Positions 1 to 7,493 of a DNA stretch of 47,106 nt are shown here, in pieces. This DNA is from Clostridia bacterium (lineage in GTDB: Bacteria; Bacillota; Clostridia; Oscillospirales; CAG-272), in assembly GCA_017452525.1 (NCBI GenBank), contig JAFTMG010000040.1, positions 1-47,106 on the forward strand. The letters run 5' to 3'. Below the pieces are notes generated by a model. It was given only the letters and a program-made list of their open reading frames with translations. It was not told the origin of the DNA and did not search any database. Positions within the stretch are counted from its first letter, which is position 1, and each line of letters begins with the position of its first letter. Position numbers and translations under genes: made by a program.

Positions 1-334
1 AGGCTGATAGCCTCCCCTACAAAGAAATATGCGTGTTTCGGCGAGAGCAAGCTCCCCCTACGACCATTTGTTCCTCTGCGGATAGTGGGTTCGGGCCTCT
101 GCCCGATCGTGCGAGGACATCCACGCGCTATGCTTGCCCCAGACGCGAGCGTCGGGAAAGCAGAAAATGCGAGTTCGCAATTTGACTTTTTTATCTTTTT
201 GTGTTAAACTATTGCTGTAAATATTAAAGCGCAAGTTGAATTGCATTGGTAAACTGCTTGGTGTAAAAGCTTAAAAAAGATATGTATAATTAGGGTACAA
301 AAGCGCTTTTGAATTATCACAAAGGAGAATGATT
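1..334. other. Intergenic region before the first gene
   Basis: No gene is supported here. The only open frame, on the minus strand at 58-246, has a low-complexity Arg/Ser/His-rich translation, no ribosome binding site and no recognisable family. A TATAAT hexamer at 285-290 is a plausible -10 box for the gene starting at 335, but the -35 region (around 262-267) is poor, so any promoter is weak or activator-dependent. Confidence 0.4.
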
Positions 335-1390
335 ATGTCTATTGGAACTACAATCAAAAAACTGCGCCGTGACAGAAACATCACGCAGGAGCAGCTTGCC
401 GAAATGCTGGGCGTGTCTACCAATGCCGTTTCCCAATGGGAATGCGATAAGACCGCACCCGATATTTCGCATCTTCCCGTTTTGGCAAATATATTCGAGG
501 TCAGCGCGGATATTCTGCTTGAAATCGATATTGCCAAGAGCAAAAAGCAAGCTGAGATCAAAGAATTTACCGCAAAGTATGCAGAGCTTCACAACCAAGG
601 CAAGACTGCCGAGCGCTTGCAGCTGAGCCGCGCAATGCACAAGAAATACCCGAACGACGAAACCGTACGGTTTTATCTGATGAGAGTCTTGCAGAACGGT
701 TACGTTGACGAGAGCTTTGATGAAATCGTTATGCTGGGCGAACAGCTTTTGAACTCCGCAAATACCGAGTACAAGCTGGGCGCTGTTCGAGGCCTGTGCT
801 TTACCTATTTGCACAAGGGTGATCGGGCAAAAGCCTTGCAGTATGCGGATATGATGCCCTTGGCACGGGACCTTCATTTGCACGTGCTTGAGGGAAACGA
901 GCTTGTCGAGCATTGTCAGAATTACTTTTGGAAGGTCTGTGACCAGATGTATCTCTATATGAAGTATCTGATCGATTGCAATGAATCCGGATACACGCAC
1001 GAGGAGAAGCACGCTATGTGGAACACGCTTTACGATATGTTCCATATGATCTTTACGGATAAGGATTTCGGCTTTTACAATGACCGCCTTTTCAGAATCA
1101 GCTTCTTTATGGCTCTGGAAAGCGGAAAAGCGGGAGAGTTTGAAAGAGCGATGGGAGAACTTGAAAATATGCTTATCCACCTTGAAAATTATAAAGGATT
1201 TTCGGAGACCTCGCATTCGTCTTTGCTTGTCAACAAGATCAAAATCAATCAGACCAATATTTTCAAGAGCAGCGACCAACCGCTCGGGGATGCTTATTTG
1301 AGATATCTCAACAACAACGATAACGTATTCGGTCCGATAAAGAATGATCCCCGTTACACGAGCATCAAAGAACGCCTTGCAGCACAGTGA
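335..1390 (+). CDS. XRE-family helix-turn-helix transcriptional regulator with a helical C-terminal region
   Basis: Cytoplasmic DNA-binding protein of 351 residues. Residues about 5-60 form a canonical XRE/Cro-CI helix-turn-helix (TIKKLRRDRNITQEQLAEML, then VSTNAVSQWECDKTAPDI). The remaining 280 residues are helical, resembling the TPR-like sensory regions of large XRE regulators such as the Rgg/PlcR type; the ligand is unknown. An in-frame ATG at 329 directly abuts the AAAGGAGA ribosome binding site (321-328), so the ATG at 335, correctly spaced, is the better start. A strong terminator hairpin follows at 1397-1427. It converges on the LysR gene and is a single-gene unit. No target operator is evident. 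Confidence 0.85.
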   Translation: MSIGTTIKKLRRDRNITQEQLAEMLGVSTNAVSQWECDKTAPDISHLPVLANIFEVSADILLEIDIAKSKKQAEIKEFTAKYAELHNQGKTAERLQLSRAMHKKYPNDETVRFYLMRVLQNGYVDESFDEIVMLGEQLLNSANTEYKLGAVRGLCFTYLHKGDRAKALQYADMMPLARDLHLHVLEGNELVEHCQNYFWKVCDQMYLYMKYLIDCNESGYTHEEKHAMWNTLYDMFHMIFTDKDFGFYNDRLFRISFFMALESGKAGEFERAMGELENMLIHLENYKGFSETSHSSLLVNKIKINQTNIFKSSDQPLGDAYLRYLNNNDNVFGPIKNDPRYTSIKERLAAQ

Positions 1391-1396
1391 TCCCTT

Positions 1397-1427
1397 GCCC
1401 CGCCTTGTGCGGGGCTTTTCTTTGTTT
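1397..1427 (+). terminator. Rho-independent terminator of the XRE gene
   Basis: GCCCCGC (1397-1403) pairs with GCGGGGC (1409-1415) across a 5-base loop and is followed by TTTTCTTTGTTTTC. It lies 7 bases after the stop codon. Confidence 0.85.
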
Positions 1428-1441
1428 TCTGCATATCAAAA

Positions 1442-1468
1442 AGCCACCACGAAAAAAACGTGGTGGCT
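1442..1468 (-). terminator. Terminator of the LysR gene
   Basis: AGCCACCACG (1442-1451) pairs with CGTGGTGGCT (1459-1468). On the minus strand the stem is followed by a TTTTT run, so it ends the transcript coming from the convergent LysR gene. Confidence 0.75.
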
Positions 1469-1519
1469 CATTTCAATTTTACCGCTAATTTTGCACGCCT
1501 TCTGCAAAGCCATTTGTTT

Positions 1520-2443
1520 TTATTTCAAATATTTTCTTCTGGATTCGCACAGCTCGGTAATGAACTGCTTATCGAGCTTTGTAAGCTTGTATCCATCTCT
1601 GTATATCAGAACATCCTTATACACTTTCTTGTTATCCACGCACTTTCTCTGAACAAGACCGTAACGGTCAAGCACCTTCTGCGATGCCGGGGATACCCAC
1701 ATAAACGTATCGGAATTCTCGGCGAGCAGATCGAATTGGCTCGCTCTCTCAAAGATGAATATGCGTCGGTCGATATTGTCGGGGAGCTCGTCCTTCACCA
1801 CTTTCGCAAGAGGTAAGGAAGGAACGTAAGGATCGGCGTGCGCAATTTCTATGTACGGCACAAGAGAGTCAAATGTGATCTCATCCTTCTCAGCAAGCGG
1901 ATTATCGCGGCTCATAATCAGAACGTAGGTAAACTCCGCCACCATTTCATAGGCAAGCCCTTTTTCCTCAAGCATTGCCTTAAAATATTTATCGTAGTTC
2001 TCGGCATAGCGAATGATGCCCAGCTTGTAGTCATTGTTGAGCACATTGTTGATCGTTCTCTGCGAGTTCGTTTCCTTATAAAAGATCTCAGCAGGATCAT
2101 CGCTGAGGCATTTGGAAAACTCGGCAAAGGCATCCGAAATATAGCAAGCGCGAGGCACGGATATGGAAAATTTCTGCTTCTTGGGAGAACCCTGCTTGTA
2201 GACCATTTCCACTTCATCAATTTGCTTGAGAATACTTTGCGCATAGCCGATAAATTCTTCCCCCTCGGGAGTAAGCACCATCCCCTTGGCACTGCGGTTA
2301 AATATCGAGATTCCGAGATCCGCTTCAAGCTCTTTGATGGAACGGCTGATATTGGGTTGCGCGATAAGCAGAGCTTCCGCCGCCTTGTTCAGCGAACCGA
2401 GTTTTGCTACCTCTACCGCGTATTTCATGTGAAGTATATTCAC
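1520..2443 (-). CDS. LysR-family transcriptional regulator
   Basis: 307-residue LysR-type regulator. Residues about 1-60 are the winged helix-turn-helix, with the family-typical run SLNKAAEALLIAQPNISRSI and then ELEADLGISIFNR; residues about 90-300 form the periplasmic-binding-fold effector domain. The start is a GTG at 2443, chosen because AGGAGGA lies exactly 7 bases upstream and the frame covers the full HTH. It has its own promoter at 2486-2514. No divergent metabolic gene sits next to it, so the target is unclear: the upstream neighbour is the small-RNA repeat and the Fic gene. The effector cannot be guessed from the sequence. Confidence 0.88.
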   Translation of the reverse strand: MNILHMKYAVEVAKLGSLNKAAEALLIAQPNISRSIKELEADLGISIFNRSAKGMVLTPEGEEFIGYAQSILKQIDEVEMVYKQGSPKKQKFSISVPRACYISDAFAEFSKCLSDDPAEIFYKETNSQRTINNVLNNDYKLGIIRYAENYDKYFKAMLEEKGLAYEMVAEFTYVLIMSRDNPLAEKDEITFDSLVPYIEIAHADPYVPSLPLAKVVKDELPDNIDRRIFIFERASQFDLLAENSDTFMWVSPASQKVLDRYGLVQRKCVDNKKVYKDVLIYRDGYKLTKLDKQFITELCESRRKYLK

Positions 2444-2485
2444 AAGCGAGTCCTCCTCTCAATGCAAAATCTGTACATTGGCTTT

Positions 2486-2514
2486 ATTATATCATAAAAG
2501 CGCGAACATTTCAA
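2486..2514 (-). promoter_or_regulatory. Sigma-A promoter of the LysR gene
   Basis: On the minus strand, TTGAAA (2514-2509), a 17-base spacer, then TATAAT (2491-2486). The start codon lies about 35 bases downstream of the expected transcription start. Confidence 0.7.
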
Positions 2515-2672
2515 GTTTTTGTTTATGTATAATCCAACGGAACAATATACAATTTCAACCAAAGCGATGGCATTCACAAATAAAGATATTTCAAACTATA
2601 AACAAACTGTAAACCTTATTTCCCCAAACCTTCCCTGCCCGTTCGGGGGACGATTTCAACAACCTATATTGC

Positions 2673-2700
2673 CTGTTTTTCTTCAAAAATGCGTTATAAT
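2673..2700 (+). promoter_or_regulatory. Promoter of candidate small RNA copy 1
   Basis: CTGTTT (2673-2678), 16-base spacer, TATAAT (2695-2700). The second copy keeps the same arrangement (TTGTTT 4786-4791, 16 bases, CATAAT 4808-4813), so the spacing is preserved while flanking bases drift. Confidence 0.55.
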
Positions 2701-2706
2701 TGGAGT

Positions 2707-2797
2707 ATAAAAACAGAATACGACGTTGTGTACATAACACAATTCTCTCCTTCTCCGCCACTCAAGTCCACAACAGTTGTTGTGGACTTGTTTTTTT
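2707..2797 (+). ncRNA. Candidate small RNA, copy 1
   Basis: Predicted free-standing RNA of about 90 nt. A CTGTTT-N16-TATAAT promoter (2673-2700) precedes it. The body holds a hairpin TTGTGT-ACATA-ACACAA (2726-2742), an unpaired CU-rich linker (CTCTCCTTCTCCGCC, about 2745-2759) and a terminator whose CAAGTCCACAAC (2763-2774) and GTTGTGGACTTG (2779-2790) arms precede seven T residues. The same order occurs at 4820-4914 and about 12061-12147. The CUCCUUCUCC linker can pair with Shine-Dalgarno sequences; an antisense role is inference. The linker also resembles the 3' end of tRNA-Ser, but no T-loop is present. Confidence 0.5.
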
Positions 2798-2799
2798 GT
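2763..2799 (+). terminator. Terminator of candidate small RNA copy 1
   Basis: A 12-bp perfect stem (2763-2774 with 2779-2790), tetraloop AGTT, then TTTTTTT. No protein-coding gene lies upstream on this strand. Confidence 0.85.
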
Positions 2800-2810
2800 A
2801 CAAATGAAAA

Positions 2811-2842
2811 TGCCGCCGAAAAACGCTTTGTTTTCGGCGGCA
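2811..2842 (-). terminator. Terminator of the Fic gene
   Basis: TGCCGCCGAAAA (2811-2822) pairs with TTTTCGGCGGCA (2831-2842). It starts 5 bases beyond the Fic stop codon, and on the minus strand it leads into ATTTTCATTT. A nearly identical hairpin, including the loop CGCTTTG, recurs at 15884-15916. Confidence 0.7.
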
Positions 2843-2846
2843 TTTT

Positions 2847-4088
2847 TTATTTGTGGTACTTATACGTGATAAAATCCGGATTAAACTTAAAAATCGTATC
2901 ACCCTTTTTATTCGTAGATTTTTGAAGTATCTCATATTCACACAAATTATTCAAAGTTTTCATCGCACCCTGTTTAGACATCGTTGCATTAATATATTTC
3001 AAAAACATCTTGTAATTAAAAAAGTCCTCGGAATTATGAACCAAAATTTTTTTTACATATACCCACTCGGTTGAGGTCAACGTATCGCCCGTTTTAGACA
3101 ATTCCTTCCGAATCTCTTCCAAGTTCTTATAGACAAAGCTGTATTGAATGGATGTCTCCAAGATATAACCCAAAAAATATGTCAAATCGTTATTTGTATT
3201 TCTGGTATCGGTAATAGCCCTATAATAATCGTTTTTGCTTTCGTTGATGGCTTCGCTCATAAAATACGGTGCTACCTGTATTTCATGAATATAATTCAGC
3301 CAAAAAGAAACCATTCTTGCCGTTCTGCCGTTATAATCAAAATATGGGTGAATATACAAGATGTAGTAATGGCAAATATGCGGCAACAAGCTATCGTGCT
3401 TCCGAACATTTTCCGGATTATTAGCAAAGGAGAACAAGGAATCCATACAAGACTCAATAAGAGCAGGATCGGCTCCTTCAAAATCTCCGATATACACTCT
3501 GTCATCGCGGTAATAAGCCCCGTCTTTTAGTTGTAATTCCTTTGGTAAACAATCCTTGCTCAAAATTTCGTATAGTGCACGTAAATTATCTTTATTAAAA
3601 TCAGGCTTATTTTTTATGATATACCGCATAGCGGTTAACATATTTTTTACGATAATATCATTTTGATCTTTCAGATCTTGACTTTTATCAATCTCCACAA
3701 TACGCCGATGCGTCGTTGGCACATTTTCCACACTAAGTGTGCCCTCCACTTCAGAAAAAAGTCTTGACGTCAGCATGTCTTCAATGTTTCTGGTAAACAG
3801 CCAGCTCTGGTTCAGTTCGTAATCAGACAGGAGAATTCTGTAGTATTCATTTAAAGTTTCTAATAAATACAAGCCTTCCACATAAAAACAATGCTTCGAA
3901 TTGAATGTTTTAAGCGGTAGCGACTTAAACAAATCAGACTGTTTATCAATAAGCTGATCCTTAATATCCAGAAAAAGATCAAACTCATCCTTGGAAAGCA
4001 TAATACCTACCTTTTGATTGTAGCGCAAATCATTAACGGAATAATAATTTTTGCTCATAATCAGATCAATTGCTTGTTTGACATCCAT
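2847..4088 (-). CDS. Fic-family protein (putative AMP transferase) with winged-helix C-terminus
   Basis: 413 residues. The Fic core motif is HPYFDYNGRTAR at 247-258: the catalytic His247 and the NGRxxR anion-binding part are kept, but the usual Phe is Tyr and the Gly before Asn is Tyr (canonical HPFxDGNGRxxR). A segment at 117-122 (TLSVEN) fits the [ST]xxxE[GN] inhibitory-helix motif, N-terminal to the Fic core as in class II Fic enzymes. Residues about 335-410 look like a winged-helix domain. Family members transfer AMP from ATP to target proteins, usually under self-inhibition. AAAGGAGGAG sits 8 bases before the ATG and a perfect promoter lies upstream. It is flanked by direct repeats and a broken recombinase, so it may be cargo. 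The target is unknown. Confidence 0.85.
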   Translation of the reverse strand: MDVKQAIDLIMSKNYYSVNDLRYNQKVGIMLSKDEFDLFLDIKDQLIDKQSDLFKSLPLKTFNSKHCFYVEGLYLLETLNEYYRILLSDYELNQSWLFTRNIEDMLTSRLFSEVEGTLSVENVPTTHRRIVEIDKSQDLKDQNDIIVKNMLTAMRYIIKNKPDFNKDNLRALYEILSKDCLPKELQLKDGAYYRDDRVYIGDFEGADPALIESCMDSLFSFANNPENVRKHDSLLPHICHYYILYIHPYFDYNGRTARMVSFWLNYIHEIQVAPYFMSEAINESKNDYYRAITDTRNTNNDLTYFLGYILETSIQYSFVYKNLEEIRKELSKTGDTLTSTEWVYVKKILVHNSEDFFNYKMFLKYINATMSKQGAMKTLNNLCEYEILQKSTNKKGDTIFKFNPDFITYKYHK

Positions 4089-4121
4089 TGTATCTCCTCC
4101 TTTTCACATATTGTTGTTTAT

Positions 4122-4150
4122 ATTATAACCAAATTGTTTCATTTTGTCAA
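4122..4150 (-). promoter_or_regulatory. Consensus sigma-A promoter of the Fic gene
   Basis: On the minus strand: TTGACA (4150-4145), 17 bases, TATAAT (4127-4122), both hexamers perfect. GTCAACC occurs twice in direct orientation at 4146-4152 and 4158-4164, the first overlapping the -35 box, and AACCAAATTG is repeated on either side. This could be an operator. Confidence 0.85.
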
Positions 4151-4228
4151 CCGTTTAGTCAACCAAATTGAAAACCTGTTGTTGGCAATGAAACAGCCAA
4201 ATATAAATGTATGCCAATCACAGATACC

Positions 4229-4270
4229 ATCACCGCAGAGATTCATGTAATCCCTGCGGTGATCTTTTTG
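4229..4270 (+). terminator. Hairpin terminator without an obvious gene
   Basis: ATCACCGCAG (4229-4238) pairs with CTGCGGTGAT (4254-4263), with an inner GATT/AATC stem, then CTTTTTG. No plus-strand gene precedes it; it abuts the 3' end of the recombinase fragment and may be left over from a lost gene. Confidence 0.6.
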
Positions 4271-4276
4271 TAAGCA

Positions 4277-4516
4277 CTACGCCTTCTCAACCACTTCTTT
4301 GATTGTCATATCCCCGATCGGATTCAAATAAATTTCGACCCTGTCGGGAAACATCACAACCTTGTCCACAAAGCGATCCACCACCATGCGGCGGTTGGCG
4401 AGCGTGCCGTTTTTCAACTGCTGTTCCGCTTGCCCAAAGAGCTGTCGCACCTGCTCTTCACTAAAGCCTGCCTGAGACACCGCAGCCTCAGCCTCTGAGA
4501 GTTCGTAGACGAGCTT
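4277..4516 (-). pseudogene. C-terminal fragment of a serine site-specific recombinase
   Basis: About 80 residues matching the C-terminal end of large serine recombinases (resolvase/invertase type). The stretch RRMVVDRFVDKVVMFPDRVE followed by IYLNP is typical of their last beta-rich segment. The catalytic resolvase domain and zinc-ribbon region are missing. The reading frame runs into repeat copy 2 exactly at 4516, where recombinase sequence stops and the shared 44-bp block begins. The break point therefore coincides with the repeat, which suggests that deletion or recombination across the repeat removed the rest of the gene. It is not expected to be functional. Confidence 0.65.
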
Positions 4517-4870
4517 ATACAATTTCAACCAAAGCGATGGCATTCACAAATAAAGATATCATTTTTATTTTCGTTTTCTATGCTTAAACCCTAATGATGA
4601 TAGAGCAATCCGATGAAAGTAGTATCATACCAATTTCAATATAAATCGTTTTCAGCAGCTGACCGAGTTGGAAAAATCGGTTGGTTGCTCTCATATCAGT
4701 CGATTCAAACTATAAACAAACTGTAAACCTTATTTCCCAAAACCCTCCCTGCCCTTTTGGATACGATTTCAACGCCTAAAATCGCTTGTTTTTCTCCAAA
4801 ATCGCGGCATAATAGGCTTACAACAAGCAGTATCGGGTGTTGTGTACATGACACAATTCCCTCCTTCTCC
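4516..4870. repeat. Direct repeat copy 2 (small-RNA locus), interrupted by 144 bp
   Basis: Blocks 4516-4559 and 4704-4738 are identical to 2546-2589 and 2590-2624. They are split here by 4560-4703, an AT-rich stretch with no gene or recognisable motif. Homology then continues through the small-RNA promoter, hairpin and CU-rich linker and ends near the terminator, which differs between the copies. Confidence 0.7.
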
Positions 4871-4914
4871 GCCGAAAGGCTCTCGGGAAGCGTTTCTCCG
4901 AGAGCCTTTTCTTT
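4820..4914 (+). ncRNA. Candidate small RNA, copy 2
   Basis: It has the same architecture as the copy at 2707: promoter TTGTTT-N16-CATAAT (4786-4813), hairpin TTGTGT-ACATG-ACACAA extended by GGG/CCC (about 4836-4861), CU-rich linker CTCCTTCTCCGCC, and a terminator made of GGCTCTCGG (4878-4886) and CCGAGAGCC (4898-4906) followed by TTTTCTTT. The hairpin and linker are conserved while the terminator sequence is entirely different, as expected for a functional RNA with a replaceable terminator. Confidence 0.5.
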
Positions 4915-4935
4915 GTTTTCTCCCATGGAAATTTT

Positions 4936-4966
4936 GAGGGCTGACGGTATACTTCCGTCAGCCCTC
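4936..4966. terminator. Hairpin downstream of the first lipoprotein gene
   Basis: GAGGGCTGACGG (4936-4947) pairs perfectly with CCGTCAGCCCTC (4955-4966). There is no clear T run on either strand, so it may be a transcript-stabilising 3' hairpin or a weak terminator of the operon that ends at 4983. Confidence 0.45.
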
Positions 4967-4982
4967 TGCTTGGAGAAAATTC

Positions 4983-6506
4983 TTATTCAATTGCACCAAA
5001 CGCATCCAGCAATGCTTCCATGCGTTTCTGCACCACTCGTTCGTTTGCCTTCCAAAAAGAGGTAAAGTTATTGGTACGGGAGCTCATCAGAGAGCGCATG
5101 GTGTGTCCTACCTTGCCGAGGCTGTTGTTGAAAACATAAGCAAAATCGGTAGTGGAGCTCTCGTGGATCAGGTCGATGATCTGACCCGAGATATCGTCGC
5201 GGACATACTTGGTCTTCAGCGCGATCTCATAATATGCGGGTGTGACGGTACGGTAGTTTTCGGCAGCCAGTGCCTCAAGAACTGCCGAAACCATATCGAC
5301 ATTCTTACAGCTGACCACCACGCTGACCAGCTGTGCCGAATCGTGTGCCAGCGCGCTGTAGCTTTCGATGCTCTCATCAAACTTGGGATACGGAATAATG
5401 CCGTAATCGGCAGCCATATCCTTCAGGAGAGAGGCGGAATAGAAATAGCCGCTCATGAAGACCATCTCATTTGCCATGAGCTTATTGGGAATGGTAACGC
5501 GCAGGCTATCCTGCGTTGCGTCATAGACACGCACGCCGGCATTCTGATAGAAGAGGTTATACAGCTTATCGGTATATTGGATCAGCGGCTCGGTGTCGCT
5601 CACCAATTGCGGAATCCCGTCGGCGGTGCGGGTGGTATAGCGCAGACCCGCGTCAATGGTCATGTGGTCGGTGGTGGATGCCGTGACCACGCCGATGCCG
5701 TAGCGGTCAGCCGCGTCGGCAGTACCGCTGCCGTTCAGATCGCTGTAGGCATTTTCGCAGTAGGTGTGGAGCAGATCCATCGTCCACTTGCCGTCCAGCA
5801 CCGTCTGATAGAGCGATTCGGCACTCTGATTGAGGACCGACATCAAGGTCTCCTTATTGAAATACATACAGCTGGTATAGCTCAGCATGGAAAGCGAGAT
5901 ATCGCCCGCCAGCAGATAGCGGCGCTCGCCCACAGCGGCCTCGGCCATAAATTGGTTATTCCACCAGGGCTGATTGAAATCGATGTAGGCGGAATCGGAC
6001 ATATCCAGATACATATTCTCCAGAATCAGCGTATTGGTCTTGTGCTGAGGGCCGTAAACGATATCGTAGCTACCGGTATCCGATTTGACGTCGTTGCGCA
6101 GCTTATCCACCCAAGAGGTCACCGAATCGTCGCTGTAGATCACCAGCTTGACACCGAGACGGTCCTCCACGGCGAGCTGACGCTGATATACTGCGTCATT
6201 GACCACCTCACCGTTGACCTCGGTCGCAAAGTCGATCTGGTCGGCCTGACCGCCGTCACTCATGGGGAAGAGGATGCTGACGGGTGCGTCGTTGAAGTTC
6301 AGATCCTCGGGCAGATTGTCCTTGGTATGCGCGCGGTCGGTCTCGGCAGGCTCGGTTTCCGCGGCCGAGGTTGCGGTGGTTACCGCCTCCGCGTTGCCCG
6401 TCGTTGTCTGCACGGGCTCAGGTGCTTTCTCACCGCATGCCACCAGCGTGCCGATCAGGATCAGCAGTGCCAACAGCGCGGCGATCGGTTTTTTCAAACA
6501 GTTCAT
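4983..6506 (-). CDS. Extracellular solute-binding lipoprotein 1 (Fe-S operon)
   Basis: 507 residues. Signal peptide with lipobox LVAC (Cys24), then a Thr/Ala/Glu-rich linker to about residue 62. The mature part resembles family-1 (sugar-type) ABC solute-binding proteins. Block TEVNGEVVNDAVYQRQ (95-110) is shared with the other four such proteins here, as is an EF-hand-like loop with ligand positions D256, N258, S260, D264, D267, and a Trp pair at 181-182 that could stack on a ligand. It is the last gene of a six-gene operon, 6 bases after the Fe-S gene. No permease is nearby, so it is either an orphan receptor or served by a transporter elsewhere. A role in capturing the operon's substrate is inferred. 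Confidence 0.85.
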   Translation of the reverse strand: MNCLKKPIAALLALLILIGTLVACGEKAPEPVQTTTGNAEAVTTATSAAETEPAETDRAHTKDNLPEDLNFNDAPVSILFPMSDGGQADQIDFATEVNGEVVNDAVYQRQLAVEDRLGVKLVIYSDDSVTSWVDKLRNDVKSDTGSYDIVYGPQHKTNTLILENMYLDMSDSAYIDFNQPWWNNQFMAEAAVGERRYLLAGDISLSMLSYTSCMYFNKETLMSVLNQSAESLYQTVLDGKWTMDLLHTYCENAYSDLNGSGTADAADRYGIGVVTASTTDHMTIDAGLRYTTRTADGIPQLVSDTEPLIQYTDKLYNLFYQNAGVRVYDATQDSLRVTIPNKLMANEMVFMSGYFYSASLLKDMAADYGIIPYPKFDESIESYSALAHDSAQLVSVVVSCKNVDMVSAVLEALAAENYRTVTPAYYEIALKTKYVRDDISGQIIDLIHESSTTDFAYVFNNSLGKVGHTMRSLMSSRTNNFTSFWKANERVVQKRMEALLDAFGAIE

Positions 6507-6512
6507 GGGGGA

Positions 6513-7493
6513 TCACTCTCCTTTTTCTTTTTCTTTTTCGTTATGTTCAGGGAATCTGAAATCCTCGATCTCATAATGCCACGGCTCGCGGCGGCGGAAG
6601 GGATCGTGATACTTTTCTGTCAGCACGCCCTTCTCTTCCAGATGGATGTAACACTCGATATCACAAGCGCGGCCGCAGATGGAGCATTGATATGCGTGCT
6701 GCGCGGGAGGATAAAAATAGATATTGCGCAGGATCTCACGCGCTGTTTCGGGGGTAACCTTCGCCTCACCCGCGATGATCTGCAGACGGTCCTCAAAATC
6801 GGGGAAGGCGTCGGGGTTCATAAAGGGATTGCGCAAGCCGTTTGCTCCGTTGTAATAGACAGCGCACTGCCAGCGATCGACCTGCCCGTTCTCATCGATG
6901 GCGTGGCCGGGACAGCCCTTGACGCAGGCGCGGCATCCGTCGCACAGGTGCGGCACGGCGATCTCGTCCGCTTCGATCTCGGCATCGGTCAGAATGAAGC
7001 ACCAGCGGACCATGGGCCCCATCTCGTCGGTCAGCAGCGTTCCGTGCAAGCTGCGCTCACCCACACCGCACATAACGGCGGTGTTCAAAAAGTCCATCTG
7101 AGGCTCCTGCGTGCGCCCGCGAAAGACAGCGTCAAAGGCAACCTCGGGATTGGTATCGTTTTCCTCAGCCATCACGGTCTGATGACGGCGCTGCGGCAGG
7201 GCGGTATATCCCAGAGACTCCAGATAATTGCTCACCCGCAGCTGTGCCATCGGCATGACCGTCTCTTCCATATTTTCCACCGCCATGGTGGTATACTGAT
7301 AGAAGGTCGTTCCCTCCTCGATGCCGCGGTACATACCGCGCAACAGCTTGTAGACGAGACAAATGACCGTCTTGGTCGAAGGCATGATCCGGAAAATGGG
7401 ATCATCGGGTGCAAAGCGGGAAGCGGGCGCAAAGCCTACGCGATCCGCCCAGTTCTCCTTGGCGAGTGTGATGATCTCTTCACGAAGGCTCAT
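6513..7493 (-). CDS. Double [4Fe-4S] cluster protein C, QueG/reductive-dehalogenase-like
   Basis: 326 residues. The C-terminal half has a ferredoxin-like set CDGCRACVKGCPG and, further on, WQCAVYY and CSICGRACDIECY, together fitting the two-cluster arrangement of the epoxyqueuosine reductase (QueG)/reductive dehalogenase-like superfamily. The N-terminal half lacks signature residues I can name; in QueG this part binds cobalamin. Its ATG overlaps the previous stop as ATGA (7493-7490), so it is translationally coupled. It is a paralogue of the proteins at 7490-8392 and 8742-9821. Cytoplasmic (no signal peptide). A redox role is likely; the substrate is unknown, and true queuosine synthesis is unlikely given three divergent copies in one operon. 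Confidence 0.7.
   Translation of the reverse strand: MSLREEIITLAKENWADRVGFAPASRFAPDDPIFRIMPSTKTVICLVYKLLRGMYRGIEEGTTFYQYTTMAVENMEETVMPMAQLRVSNYLESLGYTALPQRRHQTVMAEENDTNPEVAFDAVFRGRTQEPQMDFLNTAVMCGVGERSLHGTLLTDEMGPMVRWCFILTDAEIEADEIAVPHLCDGCRACVKGCPGHAIDENGQVDRWQCAVYYNGANGLRNPFMNPDAFPDFEDRLQIIAGEAKVTPETAREILRNIYFYPPAQHAYQCSICGRACDIECYIHLEEKGVLTEKYHDPFRRREPWHYEIEDFRFPEHNEKEKEKGE

Larger units (their letters stand above)
2546..2800. repeat. Direct repeat copy 1 (small-RNA locus), left of the Fic gene
   Basis: Positions 2546-2589 are identical over 44 bases to 4516-4559. Positions 2590-2624 are identical over 35 bases to 4704-4738. The next roughly 130 bases are clearly homologous to 4739-4870, including a promoter, a conserved hairpin and a CU-rich linker. 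Copy 2 differs by an extra 144 bp (4560-4703) between the two identical blocks. The two copies flank the Fic gene and the serine recombinase fragment. Confidence 0.75.

Noticed and set aside
2726..2760. A tRNA-Ser 3' end as an integration site
   Set aside because: CTTCTCCGCCA matches a tRNA-Ser acceptor end, but no T-loop (TTCRANY) precedes it and no tRNA body is present; repeats continue far upstream with a promoter. A separate small RNA explains it better.
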